The notes beneath the pieces are model-generated. The model was not told the DNA's origin and did no database searches. It saw only the letters and a list, made by a program, of their open reading frames with translations. This document shows, one piece after another, positions 25,964 through 34,980 of a DNA stretch of 36,038 nucleotides; the first letter of the stretch is position 1; each line of letters begins with the position of its first letter. The DNA is taken from assembly GCA_027019045.1 (NCBI GenBank), contig JALUXI010000236.1:1-36038 (forward strand), in the 5' to 3' direction. The DNA comes from Piscirickettsiaceae bacterium. GTDB lineage: Bacteria > Pseudomonadota > Gammaproteobacteria > Thiomicrospirales > Thiomicrospiraceae. The position numbers and the translations under genes are program-made.

Positions 25964-27643
25964 CTATTCCTCTCTCAGCCACTCTCTCACAATATGTGCT
26001 GCAATCTTCGGATCGGCCTTCACAATCTCTTTCACTTTTTCAGCCAACTCCTCTTCCTCTTTCATCTCTTCTTCCGTCTGCTCTTCAACCATTTCCACTT
26101 CTTCATTCATCTGCTCCAACGCTTCAGAAATGGCATCCGCATTCTCCAGATCTTCTTCATCATCTTCTATTTCTGCGTCTTCAGGATATTCCAACTCAAA
26201 CTCTTCTGGCTTGGTCAAATCCTTCAACATTGGACGAATCACCCCAAAAATAATCAAGAAGATCGCGATACCCGCCAACACCTGCTTAACCAGCGTAATA
26301 AACCAACCTTGCTGCCAAATAGGCGTTTGATCCTTGACCACCTCTTTAGGTGCGAAAGAAGCATTCACTACACTCAGTGTATCACCACGGGTTTCATCCA
26401 ATCCAACCGCATCACTAACCAGACGACGATAACTCTGCAACATTTCATCTGTTCTAGGTTTGCGTTCAACCTTACCATCTTTATCAATCACCGTCTGATC
26501 ATCCACTACGACAGCAACAGAAAGGCGCTTAATATTCCCTACTGCACTCTTAATATGACTCACTGTGCGATCTAATTCATAGTTTTTGGTCGTTTTCTCT
26601 TTTGAGCTTTTTAAATTAGGATCTTTTTCAGGCGAATACCCCTCTTCTGGGGCAATGCCTGCTCTAGGGGGTTGATTAGTCAACGCCCCAGGAATCCCCT
26701 TAGGTCCTTCATTACGGTTAATCTCTTTAACTTCCTGCTCAGAACGAATCGCCTCTGGATCTGGCTCATAATTCTCTCTCGTTTGCTCTTGTTGGGTGAA
26801 ATCCAGCTCTGCAGTCACCTGGGCTCGCACCTTATCTTCCCCGCCCACAATAGGAGACAACAGTTGAATAATTCTTCTAGAAAGTGTGGATTCAATCTGC
26901 CGCGTATATTCCAGCTGTTTCATGCTCATACGCATACTGCCAGAAATCGCATTATCCGTTAGCAGATTGCCATTCTGATCCACCACGGTCACATTTTTCG
27001 GATCTAGATTGGGAACGCTGGCTGAAATAAGATGCACAATGGCCGACACCTGCTCTTCATCCAACGAACGCCCTGGATAAAGCTGAACTACTACTGACGC
27101 AGAAGCAGGCTTCTGCTTACGCACAAACACACTCCGCTTAGGTAAACCCAACATCACTCTTGCAGATTTAACAGGGGCTAAGGATGCCACCGATTTTGCC
27201 AACTCACCTTCTAATGCACGATGATATTGTGTCGTCTCCCTGAACTGGGAAATACCAAACCCTTGATCTTTATCTAACAATTGGTAACCCGTAGGGGTCT
27301 CTTTAGGAAAGTCTGCAGCAGCCAATTTGATTCTTAAAGGATAGACTTGATCTTCAGGCACTAGAACCGCACCTGTTTTTTCATCCAGCTTATAAGGAAC
27401 TTTATCCTTATCTAGCATCTCAACCACTTGGTTGACATCTTTGGGTTTTAAATTTCCAAAGAGAAGCGCATAATTTGAACTGCCAGACCAGACAACCACA
27501 CTGATTGTCAACGCCACTGTCGCCGCTAATGCAATCACTAAACTGACTTGTTTAGCGACGGAAAGGGAGGACAATCGATCAATCAGATTGCGTAAAATAT
27601 TCCCTTCTTGGGCAGGTTGGGCTGTGGCTGAAGCATCAGGCAT
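25964..27643 (-). CDS. fliF: Flagellar MS-ring protein FliF
   Basis: A 559-residue ring protein. Membrane helices lie at about 34-54 and 455-475; between them is the periplasmic region with ring-building motifs (YALLFGNLKPKDVNQVVEMLDK, GFGISQFRETTQYHRALEGELAKSV). The cytoplasmic tail is very acidic (about 485-540) and ends with a basic/hydrophobic helix that binds FliG. It follows fliE after 52 nt and is followed by fliG after 3 nt. Confidence 0.96.
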   Translation of the reverse strand: MPDASATAQPAQEGNILRNLIDRLSSLSVAKQVSLVIALAATVALTISVVVWSGSSNYALLFGNLKPKDVNQVVEMLDKDKVPYKLDEKTGAVLVPEDQVYPLRIKLAAADFPKETPTGYQLLDKDQGFGISQFRETTQYHRALEGELAKSVASLAPVKSARVMLGLPKRSVFVRKQKPASASVVVQLYPGRSLDEEQVSAIVHLISASVPNLDPKNVTVVDQNGNLLTDNAISGSMRMSMKQLEYTRQIESTLSRRIIQLLSPIVGGEDKVRAQVTAELDFTQQEQTRENYEPDPEAIRSEQEVKEINRNEGPKGIPGALTNQPPRAGIAPEEGYSPEKDPNLKSSKEKTTKNYELDRTVSHIKSAVGNIKRLSVAVVVDDQTVIDKDGKVERKPRTDEMLQSYRRLVSDAVGLDETRGDTLSVVNASFAPKEVVKDQTPIWQQGWFITLVKQVLAGIAIFLIIFGVIRPMLKDLTKPEEFELEYPEDAEIEDDEEDLENADAISEALEQMNEEVEMVEEQTEEEMKEEEELAEKVKEIVKADPKIAAHIVREWLREE

Positions 27644-27695
27644 AGAGGTTAGAATTCTTTTTCAATTGAAAGTTAATTAAATCGTAGAACAGCAG

Positions 27696-28031
27696 TTAAA
27701 CAGGCATATTCATGACATCTTTATAGGCTTCAACCAACTTATTTCGAACTTGTGTCATCGCTTGAAATGAAAGGCTGGCCTTTTGAACTTGAAGCATCAC
27801 TTCAGACAACTCAACCCCTTCATCGCCTCGTTCAAACGCCTCTTTTAAATCACCTGCTTTATGTTGCTCGTGATTTACGGCTTTAACCGACTCCGTCAAT
27901 AAGTCAGCAAAGCTCTCCGAACTCGCCACACCTTCCTTCACTTCAGACACAGGGGTAGCGGGCTTAGAGGCTGCTTGAGCAGACAATGAGCGCATTTGTA
28001 ACATTAAACTTTGAGTATCTATCGGTTCCAT
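27696..28031 (-). CDS. fliE: Flagellar hook-basal body junction protein FliE
   Basis: A 111-residue protein that joins the MS ring to the rod. The C-terminal half is typical: [27 protein letters not shown] and [34 protein letters not shown]. It heads the fliEFGHIJ run. Two promoters lie upstream: a sigma-54 site at 28106-28121 and a sigma-28 site at 28060-28086. Confidence 0.95.
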   Translation of the reverse strand: MEPIDTQSLMLQMRSLSAQAASKPATPVSEVKEGVASSESFADLLTESVKAVNHEQHKAGDLKEAFERGDEGVELSEVMLQVQKASLSFQAMTQVRNKLVEAYKDVMNMPV

Positions 28032-28059
28032 GGCATCCAGTTCACTTAAAAATCGGAAG

Positions 28060-28086
28060 TTATCGTCAAAATTTTAACAATCTTTA
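28060..28086 (-). promoter_or_regulatory. Sigma-28 promoter upstream of fliE
   Basis: On the - strand, TAAAGATT (28086-28079), 11 nt, GACGATAA (28067-28060). This differs from the FliA consensus TAAAGTTT-N11-GCCGATAA at one position in each half. The start site would be near 28050, 20 nt upstream of the fliE ATG. It lies downstream of the sigma-54 site for the same gene. Confidence 0.75.
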
Positions 28087-28105
28087 ATATTTTTTGTAAG
28101 AAAAA

Positions 28106-28121
28106 AGCAATCCTTGTGCCA
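28106..28121 (-). promoter_or_regulatory. Sigma-54 promoter for fliE-fliJ
   Basis: On the - strand, TGGCACAAGGATTGCT matches TGGCACG-N4-TTGCT at all but one fixed position, with GG and GC spaced by ten nucleotides. It lies right after the fleR stop (28123) and about 75 nt before the fliE start. FleR, encoded immediately upstream, is the likely activator. Confidence 0.88.
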
Positions 28122-28122
28122 T

Positions 28123-29460
28123 TTAAGGAATCTCATATCCTTCTTCTTTTAATTTTGCCAGCTTATAGCGCAAGGTACGAGGACTCATATTCAGGGCATC
28201 TGCAGTTTTCTGACGATGTCCATTAAAATGTTTCAATGCCTCCAAAATCACCTCTGCCTCTTGATCTTTAAGCGGCTTTACCTCTTCGGTTAAATCCACT
28301 TTTTCCGGACTTTCAGCACTAAAGGCAGAAAATATCACGCCTTGGTCATCTAACAGAACATCCTGTTCTTGAATGGCATCACCCGACATCATCACTAAAG
28401 CACGCTGAATCACATTATCCAACTCTCGAATATTACCTGGCCACGCATATTCAATCAGCTTCTTCATTGCCTGAGCGGTAATCATCGGTTCCACCCGCTC
28501 AGAACCACAATGTCGCTGAAGCAACCTTTCAGCAATTGCGGCAATATCTCTTCGTCTTTCTCGAAGAGGCGGCAACTGCATCGGGAAGACATTTAGACGA
28601 TAATAAAGGTCTTCTCGGAAATCACCTGCTTCCACTGCTTTTTTTAAATCTACATTGGAGGCACTCAAAATGCGGACATTCAATTCAACCGTTTTCAAGC
28701 TGCCTAAGCGTTCAACCTCTTTCTCTTGCAAAACCCTCAATAGCTTAGCCTGAAGGTCAATATTCATTTCACCAATTTCATCTAAAAACAGCGTACCATT
28801 TTGTGCCTGTTCAAACTTTCCAGGCATCGCCTTCATCGCCCCTGTAAAAGCACCCTTTTCATAACCAAACAGCACCGCCTCTAACATCGATTCAGGAATC
28901 GCCGCACAGTTAATGGCCACAAAAGGCTGATTAGAGCGGGGGGAGTGTGCATGAATGTAACGCGCCAGCACCTCTTTACCCGTTCCACTTTCACCTGTAA
29001 TCATGACGGTGGCTTCACTTTGCGCCACTTTCAATGCCATCGCTTTCAACTGATGCATCACGGGTTCAGCCACCACAAAGTCTTCATCCGAAGAGGCATC
29101 ACGATTGAAATAAGCCTTCGCCTTTTCCACCAACACATCCGCTTCAAAAGGCTTCACAATATAATCGACCGCTCCAGCCTTCATGGAAGCCACAGCCTGC
29201 TCAATGGTGCCATAGGCAGTCATCAGTACGACAGGCAGATAGGGTTTGATGGAACGGATACGGGTCATCAGTTGATAGCCATCCATTCCATCCATACGAA
29301 TATCGGTAAACACCATGCCGATTTCATCGTCTAACGCCACCAAAGCATCTTCTGCACTCGCCACCGCCAGTACTTCAAACTCATTCAGCGTCAGCGTATC
29401 CTCTAGCGCTTCTCTGAGCTCATCGTCATCTTCAACCACTAAAATCTTTGCAATAGACAT
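28123..29460 (-). CDS. fleR: Flagellar sigma-54 response regulator FleR/FlrC
   Basis: A 445-residue NtrC-type activator. The receiver domain (1-120) has the acid pocket E10/D11/D12, phospho-Asp53 (FTDIRMDG) and YIVKPF. The AAA+ domain (about 135-365) has GESGTGKE, the sigma-54 contact GAFTGA and the Walker B FLDEIGEM. A Fis-type helix-turn-helix ends the protein (KTADALNMSPRTLRYKL). It follows fleS by 28 nt and probably activates the sigma-54 promoters before fliE, fliK and cheA. Confidence 0.94.
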   Translation of the reverse strand: MSIAKILVVEDDDELREALEDTLTLNEFEVLAVASAEDALVALDDEIGMVFTDIRMDGMDGYQLMTRIRSIKPYLPVVLMTAYGTIEQAVASMKAGAVDYIVKPFEADVLVEKAKAYFNRDASSDEDFVVAEPVMHQLKAMALKVAQSEATVMITGESGTGKEVLARYIHAHSPRSNQPFVAINCAAIPESMLEAVLFGYEKGAFTGAMKAMPGKFEQAQNGTLFLDEIGEMNIDLQAKLLRVLQEKEVERLGSLKTVELNVRILSASNVDLKKAVEAGDFREDLYYRLNVFPMQLPPLRERRRDIAAIAERLLQRHCGSERVEPMITAQAMKKLIEYAWPGNIRELDNVIQRALVMMSGDAIQEQDVLLDDQGVIFSAFSAESPEKVDLTEEVKPLKDQEAEVILEALKHFNGHRQKTADALNMSPRTLRYKLAKLKEEGYEIP

Positions 29461-29488
29461 TCAAAGTTTCTCTTCTGTTGACTGATAT

Positions 29489-30709
29489 TCATCCAAAAAG
29501 GTCTTCTTGATTCATTTGTTTTTCATATAAAGGTAATCGAATCACAAAACGAGCACCATTGTTGGGAACTGAATATACCCATGCATCCCCACCATGTGCT
29601 TCTGCAACCGCTCTGACAACCGCCAAACCTAATCCTGTCCCCTTAGCCCGACTGGTAAAAAAAGGTTCAAAAATCTTTTCTTGCAATGCCTCTTCAACAC
29701 CAGGGCCATTATCACTGACAATCAAATCGATAAACCCCGTTTTATTCTGCTCAATCCCTACCTCAATGCGCACCCCACCTTCCTTAACCACATTGATGGC
29801 ATTCATAATCAGATTTTGCATCGCCGTCATTAAGGCATCAAAATCACCAAGGACTTTAAGCTCCCCCGCCTCTTCTTGGGGAATCTGAAACTTCAAATCG
29901 ACCTGCTCATTTTGAGAAGAGAATTCCAACCCACTGGACAACATCTCCAACAAATACGTCAAATCTATCACCTTATTACAGCTCCGCCCTCCCTTGGCAT
30001 ACTGCAGCATATCATTAACCAAAGCTTCTAAATGACGCAAACTGAGCAATGATTTTTGGATAAACCTTTGTCGTTTCTCTTCATCTAACTCCGTCGATGA
30101 TGCCATCTGAGAAAGATAGAGTAATGCTGAAGAGAGCGGGGTACGAATTTGATGCGCCAACGAAGCAGCCATCTCTCCCAAAGACTCCAAACGCTGATGC
30201 CGACTCTTATGTGCCTGCAACTCTCTTGAAGCGGTTACATCTTGCAATAGAAGAATCGCACCTTGATTTTCATCCAAAGTTTTTTCCGAAAGTTGATAAA
30301 CTGTTTTATCGTGTTTAACCAACTCCTTAGCCTCTGTGGCGTACAAAAAAACATTTCGCACCACCACTTCCCAAAGACGCCCCACCGCATCTTCCCCTAA
30401 AATCTGCTTGGCACTTTGGTTCATTTCGACAATTTTTCCCAATGCATTCAATACAACCACTCCAGCGGGCAGTAGCGTCAACAGCCTCTCTAGCCGTTCA
30501 GCAACCTTCACTCTTTCTCTGTCACTCTCTTCAAGCTGTTGCTGAAGATCAGCCACTTGATGCTGCAAAGCTTCATAGGCTTGTGTGAGCTGCATGGAGG
30601 TCTGATTAAACAACTCAAACGCCTGCTCCAACTCTGCAAGTCGCTGCTGTTCAATTGCACTCAATTGTGATTTCGTATCACTCATCTCACTTTCTCTCCA
30701 AGAGCTCAT
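29489..30709 (-). CDS. fleS: Flagellar sensor histidine kinase FleS/FlrB
   Basis: A 406-residue soluble kinase that phosphorylates FleR. An N-terminal coiled coil (about 15-70) leads into a PAS domain (about 75-165), then the HisKA domain with phospho-His186 in [18 protein letters not shown], and the ATPase domain with [21 protein letters not shown] and GTGLGLAVV. No membrane segment is seen. The first ATG (30709) forms an ATGA overlap with fleQ but lacks a ribosome site; a second ATG at 30685 with GGAGAG upstream is a plausible alternative. Confidence 0.94.
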   Translation of the reverse strand: MSSWRESEMSDTKSQLSAIEQQRLAELEQAFELFNQTSMQLTQAYEALQHQVADLQQQLEESDRERVKVAERLERLLTLLPAGVVVLNALGKIVEMNQSAKQILGEDAVGRLWEVVVRNVFLYATEAKELVKHDKTVYQLSEKTLDENQGAILLLQDVTASRELQAHKSRHQRLESLGEMAASLAHQIRTPLSSALLYLSQMASSTELDEEKRQRFIQKSLLSLRHLEALVNDMLQYAKGGRSCNKVIDLTYLLEMLSSGLEFSSQNEQVDLKFQIPQEEAGELKVLGDFDALMTAMQNLIMNAINVVKEGGVRIEVGIEQNKTGFIDLIVSDNGPGVEEALQEKIFEPFFTSRAKGTGLGLAVVRAVAEAHGGDAWVYSVPNNGARFVIRLPLYEKQMNQEDLFG

Positions 30710-31836
30710 CCGTTCAATTGATATTTTCTAATCTTCTCAACCAAAGTTGTGCGATTAGTTTTTAACAGCTTAGCAGCTTGCGAAACATTACCTTCTGTTT
30801 CTGACAGCGCCTGTTGAATTAACTGAATCTCCATTTCAACCAAATAAGACTTCAAATCTAACCCTTGATGAATATCTGGCATGCCTGAATTAAATCCTTG
30901 CAAAGGACTCTTTTCATCTTTATCCAAATCACCTGTTTCTGCATCTGCTTTATTATTTTTCTCTTCTTGTGATTCAGCCAGTTGCACTTCAGAGTGGCTT
31001 TCAACTTGCTGATTATCGCAGAGCTTTAACTCGGCTCCTTCAGGCACTTCCACTTGATATTTAGCAGGCAAGTCGGTGTAATCCACCATTGCATTAGGAA
31101 AGAGAATGGACAACCGTTCAGCCAAGTTACCTAACTCACGCACATTACCAGGCCATGGGTAATGCTGAAGTGCAATCAAAACCTTTTCAGTCAATTGCGG
31201 AATGGGGCGTCCACTTTGTTGAATTTTGTTGAACATGAATGAGAGTAAAGCAGGAATATCTTCCACTCGCTCACGCAGGGAAGGCATTTCAATAGGAAAG
31301 ACATTGAGACGATAGAAAAGGTCTTCTCGGAAGTTGCCCGCTTCAATCTGATCTTCTAAGTTCCGATGGGTTGCCGCAATCACACGCACATCACAGCTAA
31401 AGCTTTTATTGCCTCCCACCCTTTCATAAGTCCGCTCTTGAAGCACTCGTAACAGTTTAACCTGCATCGGCAAAGGCATATCCCCAATTTCGTCCAAAAA
31501 AATAGAGCCTTTTTCAGCCAACTCAAACCGCCCCTTTCGGGCTGTAATGGCACCTGTAAAAGCCCCTTTTTCATGACCAAATAGCTCACTCTCTAACAAC
31601 TCTGAAGGAATGGCGCCGCAATTGATAGGAACAAAAGGACGATCAGCACGATGAGAAAGTTGATGCAGTGCTTGAGCAACCACTTCTTTCCCCGTACCCG
31701 ATTCACCGAGAATCAAAACAGAGGCATCGGTCGTTGCAACCTGCTGAATCAGTTTTTTGACCTGTAACATCGCTGGACTCTGTCCAACAATAGAATTCAG
31801 TATACTTTCTGTATCTACTAACGGGGATGGAGACAT
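30706..31836 (-). CDS. fleQ: Flagellar master regulator FleQ/FlrA homologue without the N-terminal domain
   Basis: A 376-residue sigma-54 activator. The AAA+ domain begins almost at the start (about 17-250): [10 protein letters not shown] (Lys50), [34 protein letters not shown]. An acidic linker (about 265-320) and a Fis-type DNA-binding domain follow; LDLKSYL and [11 protein letters not shown] are specific FleQ traits. FleQ of Pseudomonas is about 490 residues and has an N-terminal receiver-like domain that is missing here. The arginines known to bind c-di-GMP are replaced: Asn14 in the LFRS-like position and Gln55-Ala56 after Walker A. The ATG at 31836 has AGGTG 7 nt upstream. Confidence 0.9.
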   Translation of the reverse strand: MSPSPLVDTESILNSIVGQSPAMLQVKKLIQQVATTDASVLILGESGTGKEVVAQALHQLSHRADRPFVPINCGAIPSELLESELFGHEKGAFTGAITARKGRFELAEKGSIFLDEIGDMPLPMQVKLLRVLQERTYERVGGNKSFSCDVRVIAATHRNLEDQIEAGNFREDLFYRLNVFPIEMPSLRERVEDIPALLSFMFNKIQQSGRPIPQLTEKVLIALQHYPWPGNVRELGNLAERLSILFPNAMVDYTDLPAKYQVEVPEGAELKLCDNQQVESHSEVQLAESQEEKNNKADAETGDLDKDEKSPLQGFNSGMPDIHQGLDLKSYLVEMEIQLIQQALSETEGNVSQAAKLLKTNRTTLVEKIRKYQLNG

Positions 31837-31841
31837 CAACT

Positions 31842-31869
31842 CACACCTAATTTCTATACATTAGGTGTG
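31842..31869. promoter_or_regulatory. Perfect 10-bp dyad at the fleQ transcription start (putative operator)
   Basis: CACACCTAAT (31842-31851) and ATTAGGTGTG (31860-31869) are perfect inverted repeats 8 nt apart, starting next to the -10 box. The predicted start site falls inside the upstream arm, and the fleQ ribosome site AGGTG is inside the other. A repressor operator is more likely than an mRNA hairpin because the upstream arm would be only partly transcribed. Confidence 0.65.
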
Positions 31870-31898
31870 TTTATATATGGTTTTTCAGTCAATGTCAA
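31870..31898 (-). promoter_or_regulatory. Sigma-70 promoter for fleQ-fleS-fleR
   Basis: On the - strand, TTGACA (31898-31893), a 17-nt spacer, and TATAAA (31875-31870). This is close to the ideal housekeeping promoter and fits the top of the flagellar hierarchy. No sigma-54 or sigma-28 pattern is present in this gap. Confidence 0.82.
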
Positions 31899-31911
31899 AA
31901 ATTTGGCGTAT

Positions 31912-32205
31912 TTATTCGAAATATTGAGAAAGCGCCTGCTGTTTCTGGCGTTGTTGAAGGTGGTCTTGCTTTAATTTGAGCATCGCATTTTCTACTGCCC
32001 GTTGAATCACATCGACCTGTTGGAGGAGAGATTTTAAAATTTCAGCCTTTTGTGCCTCATCAAGCTCAGTCTCTTCTGCCAAAACCTGTTTAAAACGCTC
32101 AAGCCAGTTGGCCTCAAGCGGCTGGAACTGAGCCCAATCCCCTTTTTCAGCCAACTGCTGCATACGAGCCATATCATTGATGAGATTTAACAACTGAGGT
32201 GACAT
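31912..32205 (-). CDS. fliT: FliT-like flagellar export chaperone
   Basis: A 97-residue all-helical protein. FliT-family proteins bind the C-terminus of the cap protein FliD. Sequence identity is hard to judge by eye, but length, a hydrophobic N-terminal helix (LLNLINDMARMQQLAEKGDW), the Gln/Lys-rich C-terminal helix and the TAATG overlap with fliS all fit. It precedes the fleQ promoter. Confidence 0.75.
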   Translation of the reverse strand: MSPQLLNLINDMARMQQLAEKGDWAQFQPLEANWLERFKQVLAEETELDEAQKAEILKSLLQQVDVIQRAVENAMLKLKQDHLQQRQKQQALSQYFE

Positions 32206-32657
32206 TAAGCTTGCTTCTGTTTAAGTTGTTTAACGCGTTCGATTTTTTCACGAGGCGCCTTCTTAAACTCATCAGGCATCTGCTCCCAGCCTTCTTTGAC
32301 TGTCCGCAATAAATCTGCTACTTCATCAAATTTTTCCGCACTATTTTCACGACTGGCTTCCAAAATTCGACGCCCCATATACTCATATAATGCATCTAAA
32401 TTTTGTGCCACTTCTCCACCATATTCAAAATCTAAACTTGAACGAAGGTTGAATAAGATAGCCGTTACTTTTGATACCTCTTCGGCTTTTGCTCTAAATT
32501 GCTGATGCGCCATAAATCCTTTTGCGCGTGCAATTTTTGCCAAAGCCCCATCATAAAGCATTGAAACCAACTTATGAGGGGTCGCTTCGCTGGCAGACGC
32601 TTCTAAATCAGTGGTTTGATATTGCTTTAAAAACTTCTGCTTCATTTGTGCATTCAT
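32205..32657 (-). CDS. fliS: Flagellin export chaperone FliS
   Basis: A 150-residue four-helix protein that keeps flagellin unpolymerised before export. The N-terminal YQTTDLEASASEATPHKLVSMLYDGAL is the family signature, and NLRSSLDFEYGGEVAQNLDALYEYM follows. It starts 15 nt after fliD and ends in a TAATG overlap with fliT, so it is expressed from the sigma-28 promoter of fliD. Confidence 0.95.
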   Translation of the reverse strand: MNAQMKQKFLKQYQTTDLEASASEATPHKLVSMLYDGALAKIARAKGFMAHQQFRAKAEEVSKVTAILFNLRSSLDFEYGGEVAQNLDALYEYMGRRILEASRENSAEKFDEVADLLRTVKEGWEQMPDEFKKAPREKIERVKQLKQKQA

Positions 32658-32672
32658 CTTGCCTATCCTCTT

Positions 32673-34700
32673 TTAATTACCTTGTTGTTGGCTTGTCGAA
32701 TTAAAGGTTGCCGCTAAATAAGAGCGGGTATTCTTCATTGATGCCAAAACGGATTGTAATGCACCGAATTGCATTTTATATTGCAACTCTAGTTTATTAT
32801 AACGATCCTGTATCTTAGTCTTTTCATCGGCCAACGCAGTAGTTTCTTTATTTAATTTGTCAATTTGAGAACCCACCAAACCATCTATACTATTAAACTT
32901 ATTAAATAGTTGAGAAAGCTTGTCTGCATATCCTCGAGTAAAACTGATAGAACCACGATTACCTGTTGCTGTGCCACCAATATCAAACTCTAACCCTTTA
33001 GGCATATCTGCTGCTGCATAGTTACTGACCGTAACATGCTGTCCTTGACCAGTAAAAAAATACTGTGTGCCTGTTTTTGCATTAGTCAGCGTTCCGCCTA
33101 CATCTGTACCTGCACTGGTGTTACCCGTTGCCAGCCCCACACTCCCCAAGACAGTCCCACCCGTGAAATTGATTGATGAAGCCGAACCGAACTTATCAGA
33201 AGTAAAGGTAAATTTATCCTGTGTCGCATCATAACTTACCGTAATTTTAGACCCCTGAGCTTTAAAATTAGCATCATTATTGATCACATTTTGCAACTCC
33301 TGCGCAAGTTGTGTACCTGTATAATTCCCTGCCGCCAGTGTCAAAGTAGATGAAGTCGCACCATCCAATTGTAAAGTGAGCGTATCGTTTGTTCCCGCCG
33401 TAATCGCGAAACTGTTTGCATTACCTGTCGCTGCCCCCGTAAAAGTTGCCTGTTTAGCCGCAGTGGTCACATTTATCTGAAAAGTCCCTTCGATTGTACT
33501 TCCCGTAGAAGCTGTATATTTTACAAATGGATCCGTAGAAATACCGCTGGCCGCAAAAAGTCGTCCAACCGAATCTGGAGCGGCACTGACCGCTTGATTG
33601 AGTTGTGCCGTATCTAACTGCAAACTACCATCTAATTGAGTCTTAATACCAATATCGGCCAAGGATTGTACTGACCCTGTCAAACCTGTAATTTGGGTCT
33701 GTAAAACTGCCTTCATCTGTTCTTTCATCATCCGAACACTAGAATCACTAGATAAAGAACCTTTCGTTGGATCATAATTCTTACTATTTGGATCGTCTTT
33801 TTTGTACGACTGCACCGTATTAAAAATATTATTCATCGAATTATAAAGATCTACAAAATCTTGCACTTTCTGACCAATACCCGAAGTATCTCTCGCCACT
33901 TCAATTCGTTTAGTTCTTCCCAAATCTGCACTGTAAAGGTTTAGCTCTACGCCAGGAATCACCTCACTTAATGTATTTTGGCTACTGTTAATCGTCAATC
34001 CATTCACCACGACCGTTGCATCCTGCGCGGCTACTGTCTGAGTCAAATTCCCCGTACTTAACTGTGACAACCCTACATTATCTGTATTATTACCATCATT
34101 ATCGGCCACCGAAATTTGAATTTGATTACTTGCCCCCGTGCTATTCGCCGTAAACATCAACTTATAGCCACTTCCTGTATTAACCGTTGTCGCGGTAACA
34201 CCAATCCCTGCCGCTTGCACAGCCTGTTGAATGCCTGTAAGCGTATTATTGGTATTATCAATCGTAATGGTATGCGCCACCCCTCCAACATTGATCGTTA
34301 AAGCACCTGTACCGACAACATCCGTCAGACTATTAAAAGTACTATTGGTGGCAAGTGTTTGGGCTGTGGCAATTTTTTGTACTTCAACATTATAAATTCC
34401 AGGCGTTGTACTGCCTTTAATCGTTGCATCAATCACCGCTTTATCTGATGAAGTCACATTCATTTTGCTAAAGGTATCAGGCTGGGTTAAACTTGCAATC
34501 TGCGTTCTAAACCCATCAAATGCCTTTTTTAATAGATCAAAACCGCCCAACCTCGAATCATGAAGCTTCTGTTTCGTATCTAAATTCGCATTCAATGCAG
34601 CAACATCAGCATTCGCTAACACCTTTGCCATATTTTTAACATTAAAGGTGGTTGCCCCCATGCTATTTAAGATATCTAAACCTAAATTATTATTTGCCAT
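32673..34700 (-). CDS. fliD: Flagellar cap protein FliD
   Basis: A 675-residue filament cap. The conserved N-terminal D0/D1 part has SRLGGFDLLKKAFDGFRTQI. The C-terminal D0 coiled coil ends with the typical YNKLELQYKMQFGALQSVLASMKNTRSYLAATF. The central variable domains are large (about 90-590), rich in Thr, Ser, Asn and Gly, and contain repeated short beta motifs; most FliD proteins are 430-500 residues. No cysteine is visible, as is usual for exported filament proteins. It is transcribed from the sigma-28 site at 34747-34773. Confidence 0.94.
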   Translation of the reverse strand: MANNNLGLDILNSMGATTFNVKNMAKVLANADVAALNANLDTKQKLHDSRLGGFDLLKKAFDGFRTQIASLTQPDTFSKMNVTSSDKAVIDATIKGSTTPGIYNVEVQKIATAQTLATNSTFNSLTDVVGTGALTINVGGVAHTITIDNTNNTLTGIQQAVQAAGIGVTATTVNTGSGYKLMFTANSTGASNQIQISVADNDGNNTDNVGLSQLSTGNLTQTVAAQDATVVVNGLTINSSQNTLSEVIPGVELNLYSADLGRTKRIEVARDTSGIGQKVQDFVDLYNSMNNIFNTVQSYKKDDPNSKNYDPTKGSLSSDSSVRMMKEQMKAVLQTQITGLTGSVQSLADIGIKTQLDGSLQLDTAQLNQAVSAAPDSVGRLFAASGISTDPFVKYTASTGSTIEGTFQINVTTAAKQATFTGAATGNANSFAITAGTNDTLTLQLDGATSSTLTLAAGNYTGTQLAQELQNVINNDANFKAQGSKITVSYDATQDKFTFTSDKFGSASSINFTGGTVLGSVGLATGNTSAGTDVGGTLTNAKTGTQYFFTGQGQHVTVSNYAAADMPKGLEFDIGGTATGNRGSISFTRGYADKLSQLFNKFNSIDGLVGSQIDKLNKETTALADEKTKIQDRYNKLELQYKMQFGALQSVLASMKNTRSYLAATFNSTSQQQGN

Positions 34701-34746
34701 AACTTTTCCACCTCTTCTTCATCAATTCCAACAGCTTTCAATGGAT

Positions 34747-34773
34747 ATATCGACCATATCCAATAAAACTTTA
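34747..34773 (-). promoter_or_regulatory. Sigma-28 promoter for fliD-fliS-fliT
   Basis: On the - strand, TAAAGTTT (34773-34766) is a perfect -35 half, followed by 11 nt and GTCGATAT (34754-34747), which matches GCCGATAA at 6 of 8 positions. It lies 46 nt upstream of the fliD ATG. A dyad GGATAT/ATATCC (34743-34761) covers the -10 region. Confidence 0.85.
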
Positions 34774-34800
34774 AGAAAGCACTGTTCAAATCACTTAAAC

Positions 34801-34884
34801 GAGAGCTTTGCATGAGTGGGACGCAAGAGAAAAAGGGGAATTTTAGCCTTTTTTATCCGTGTAGCCATCTCATGCAAAGCTCTC
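34801..34884. mobile_element. 84-bp miniature inverted-repeat element (short form)
   Basis: Perfect 16-bp terminal repeats (GAGAGCTTTGCATGAG at 34801-34816, its complement at 34869-34884), flanked on both sides by TAAAC (34796-34800, 34885-34889), a probable 5-bp target duplication. The inside is an internal-deletion version of the 160-bp element at 34981. It includes a hairpin of AAAAAGG and CCTTTTT with a T run. It lies 27 nt upstream of the -35 box of the fliD promoter. Confidence 0.82.
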
Positions 34885-34950
34885 TAAACTTATGCCGGAT
34901 GACAAGTACTCACACAAAAGATTTAATCATCACCACCCAGATAAAAAGCA

Positions 34951-34976
34951 AAAAAGCCGCCAAACTGCGACTTTTT
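34951..34976 (-). terminator. Rho-independent terminator downstream of flaG
   Basis: AAAAAGCCGC and GCGACTTTTT pair with one mismatch around CAAACT, and on the - strand the stem is followed by TTTTTTGCTTTTT. It lies between the two miniature elements, 205 nt after the flaG stop. It may have stood next to flaG before the 160-bp element was inserted. Confidence 0.7.
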
Positions 34977-34980
34977 ATAT

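Noticed and set aside
25994-26575. 193-residue open frame on the + strand, very rich in Phe, Leu and His
   Set aside because: It is antisense to fliF; the composition mirrors the Glu/Lys-rich codons of the FliF tail.
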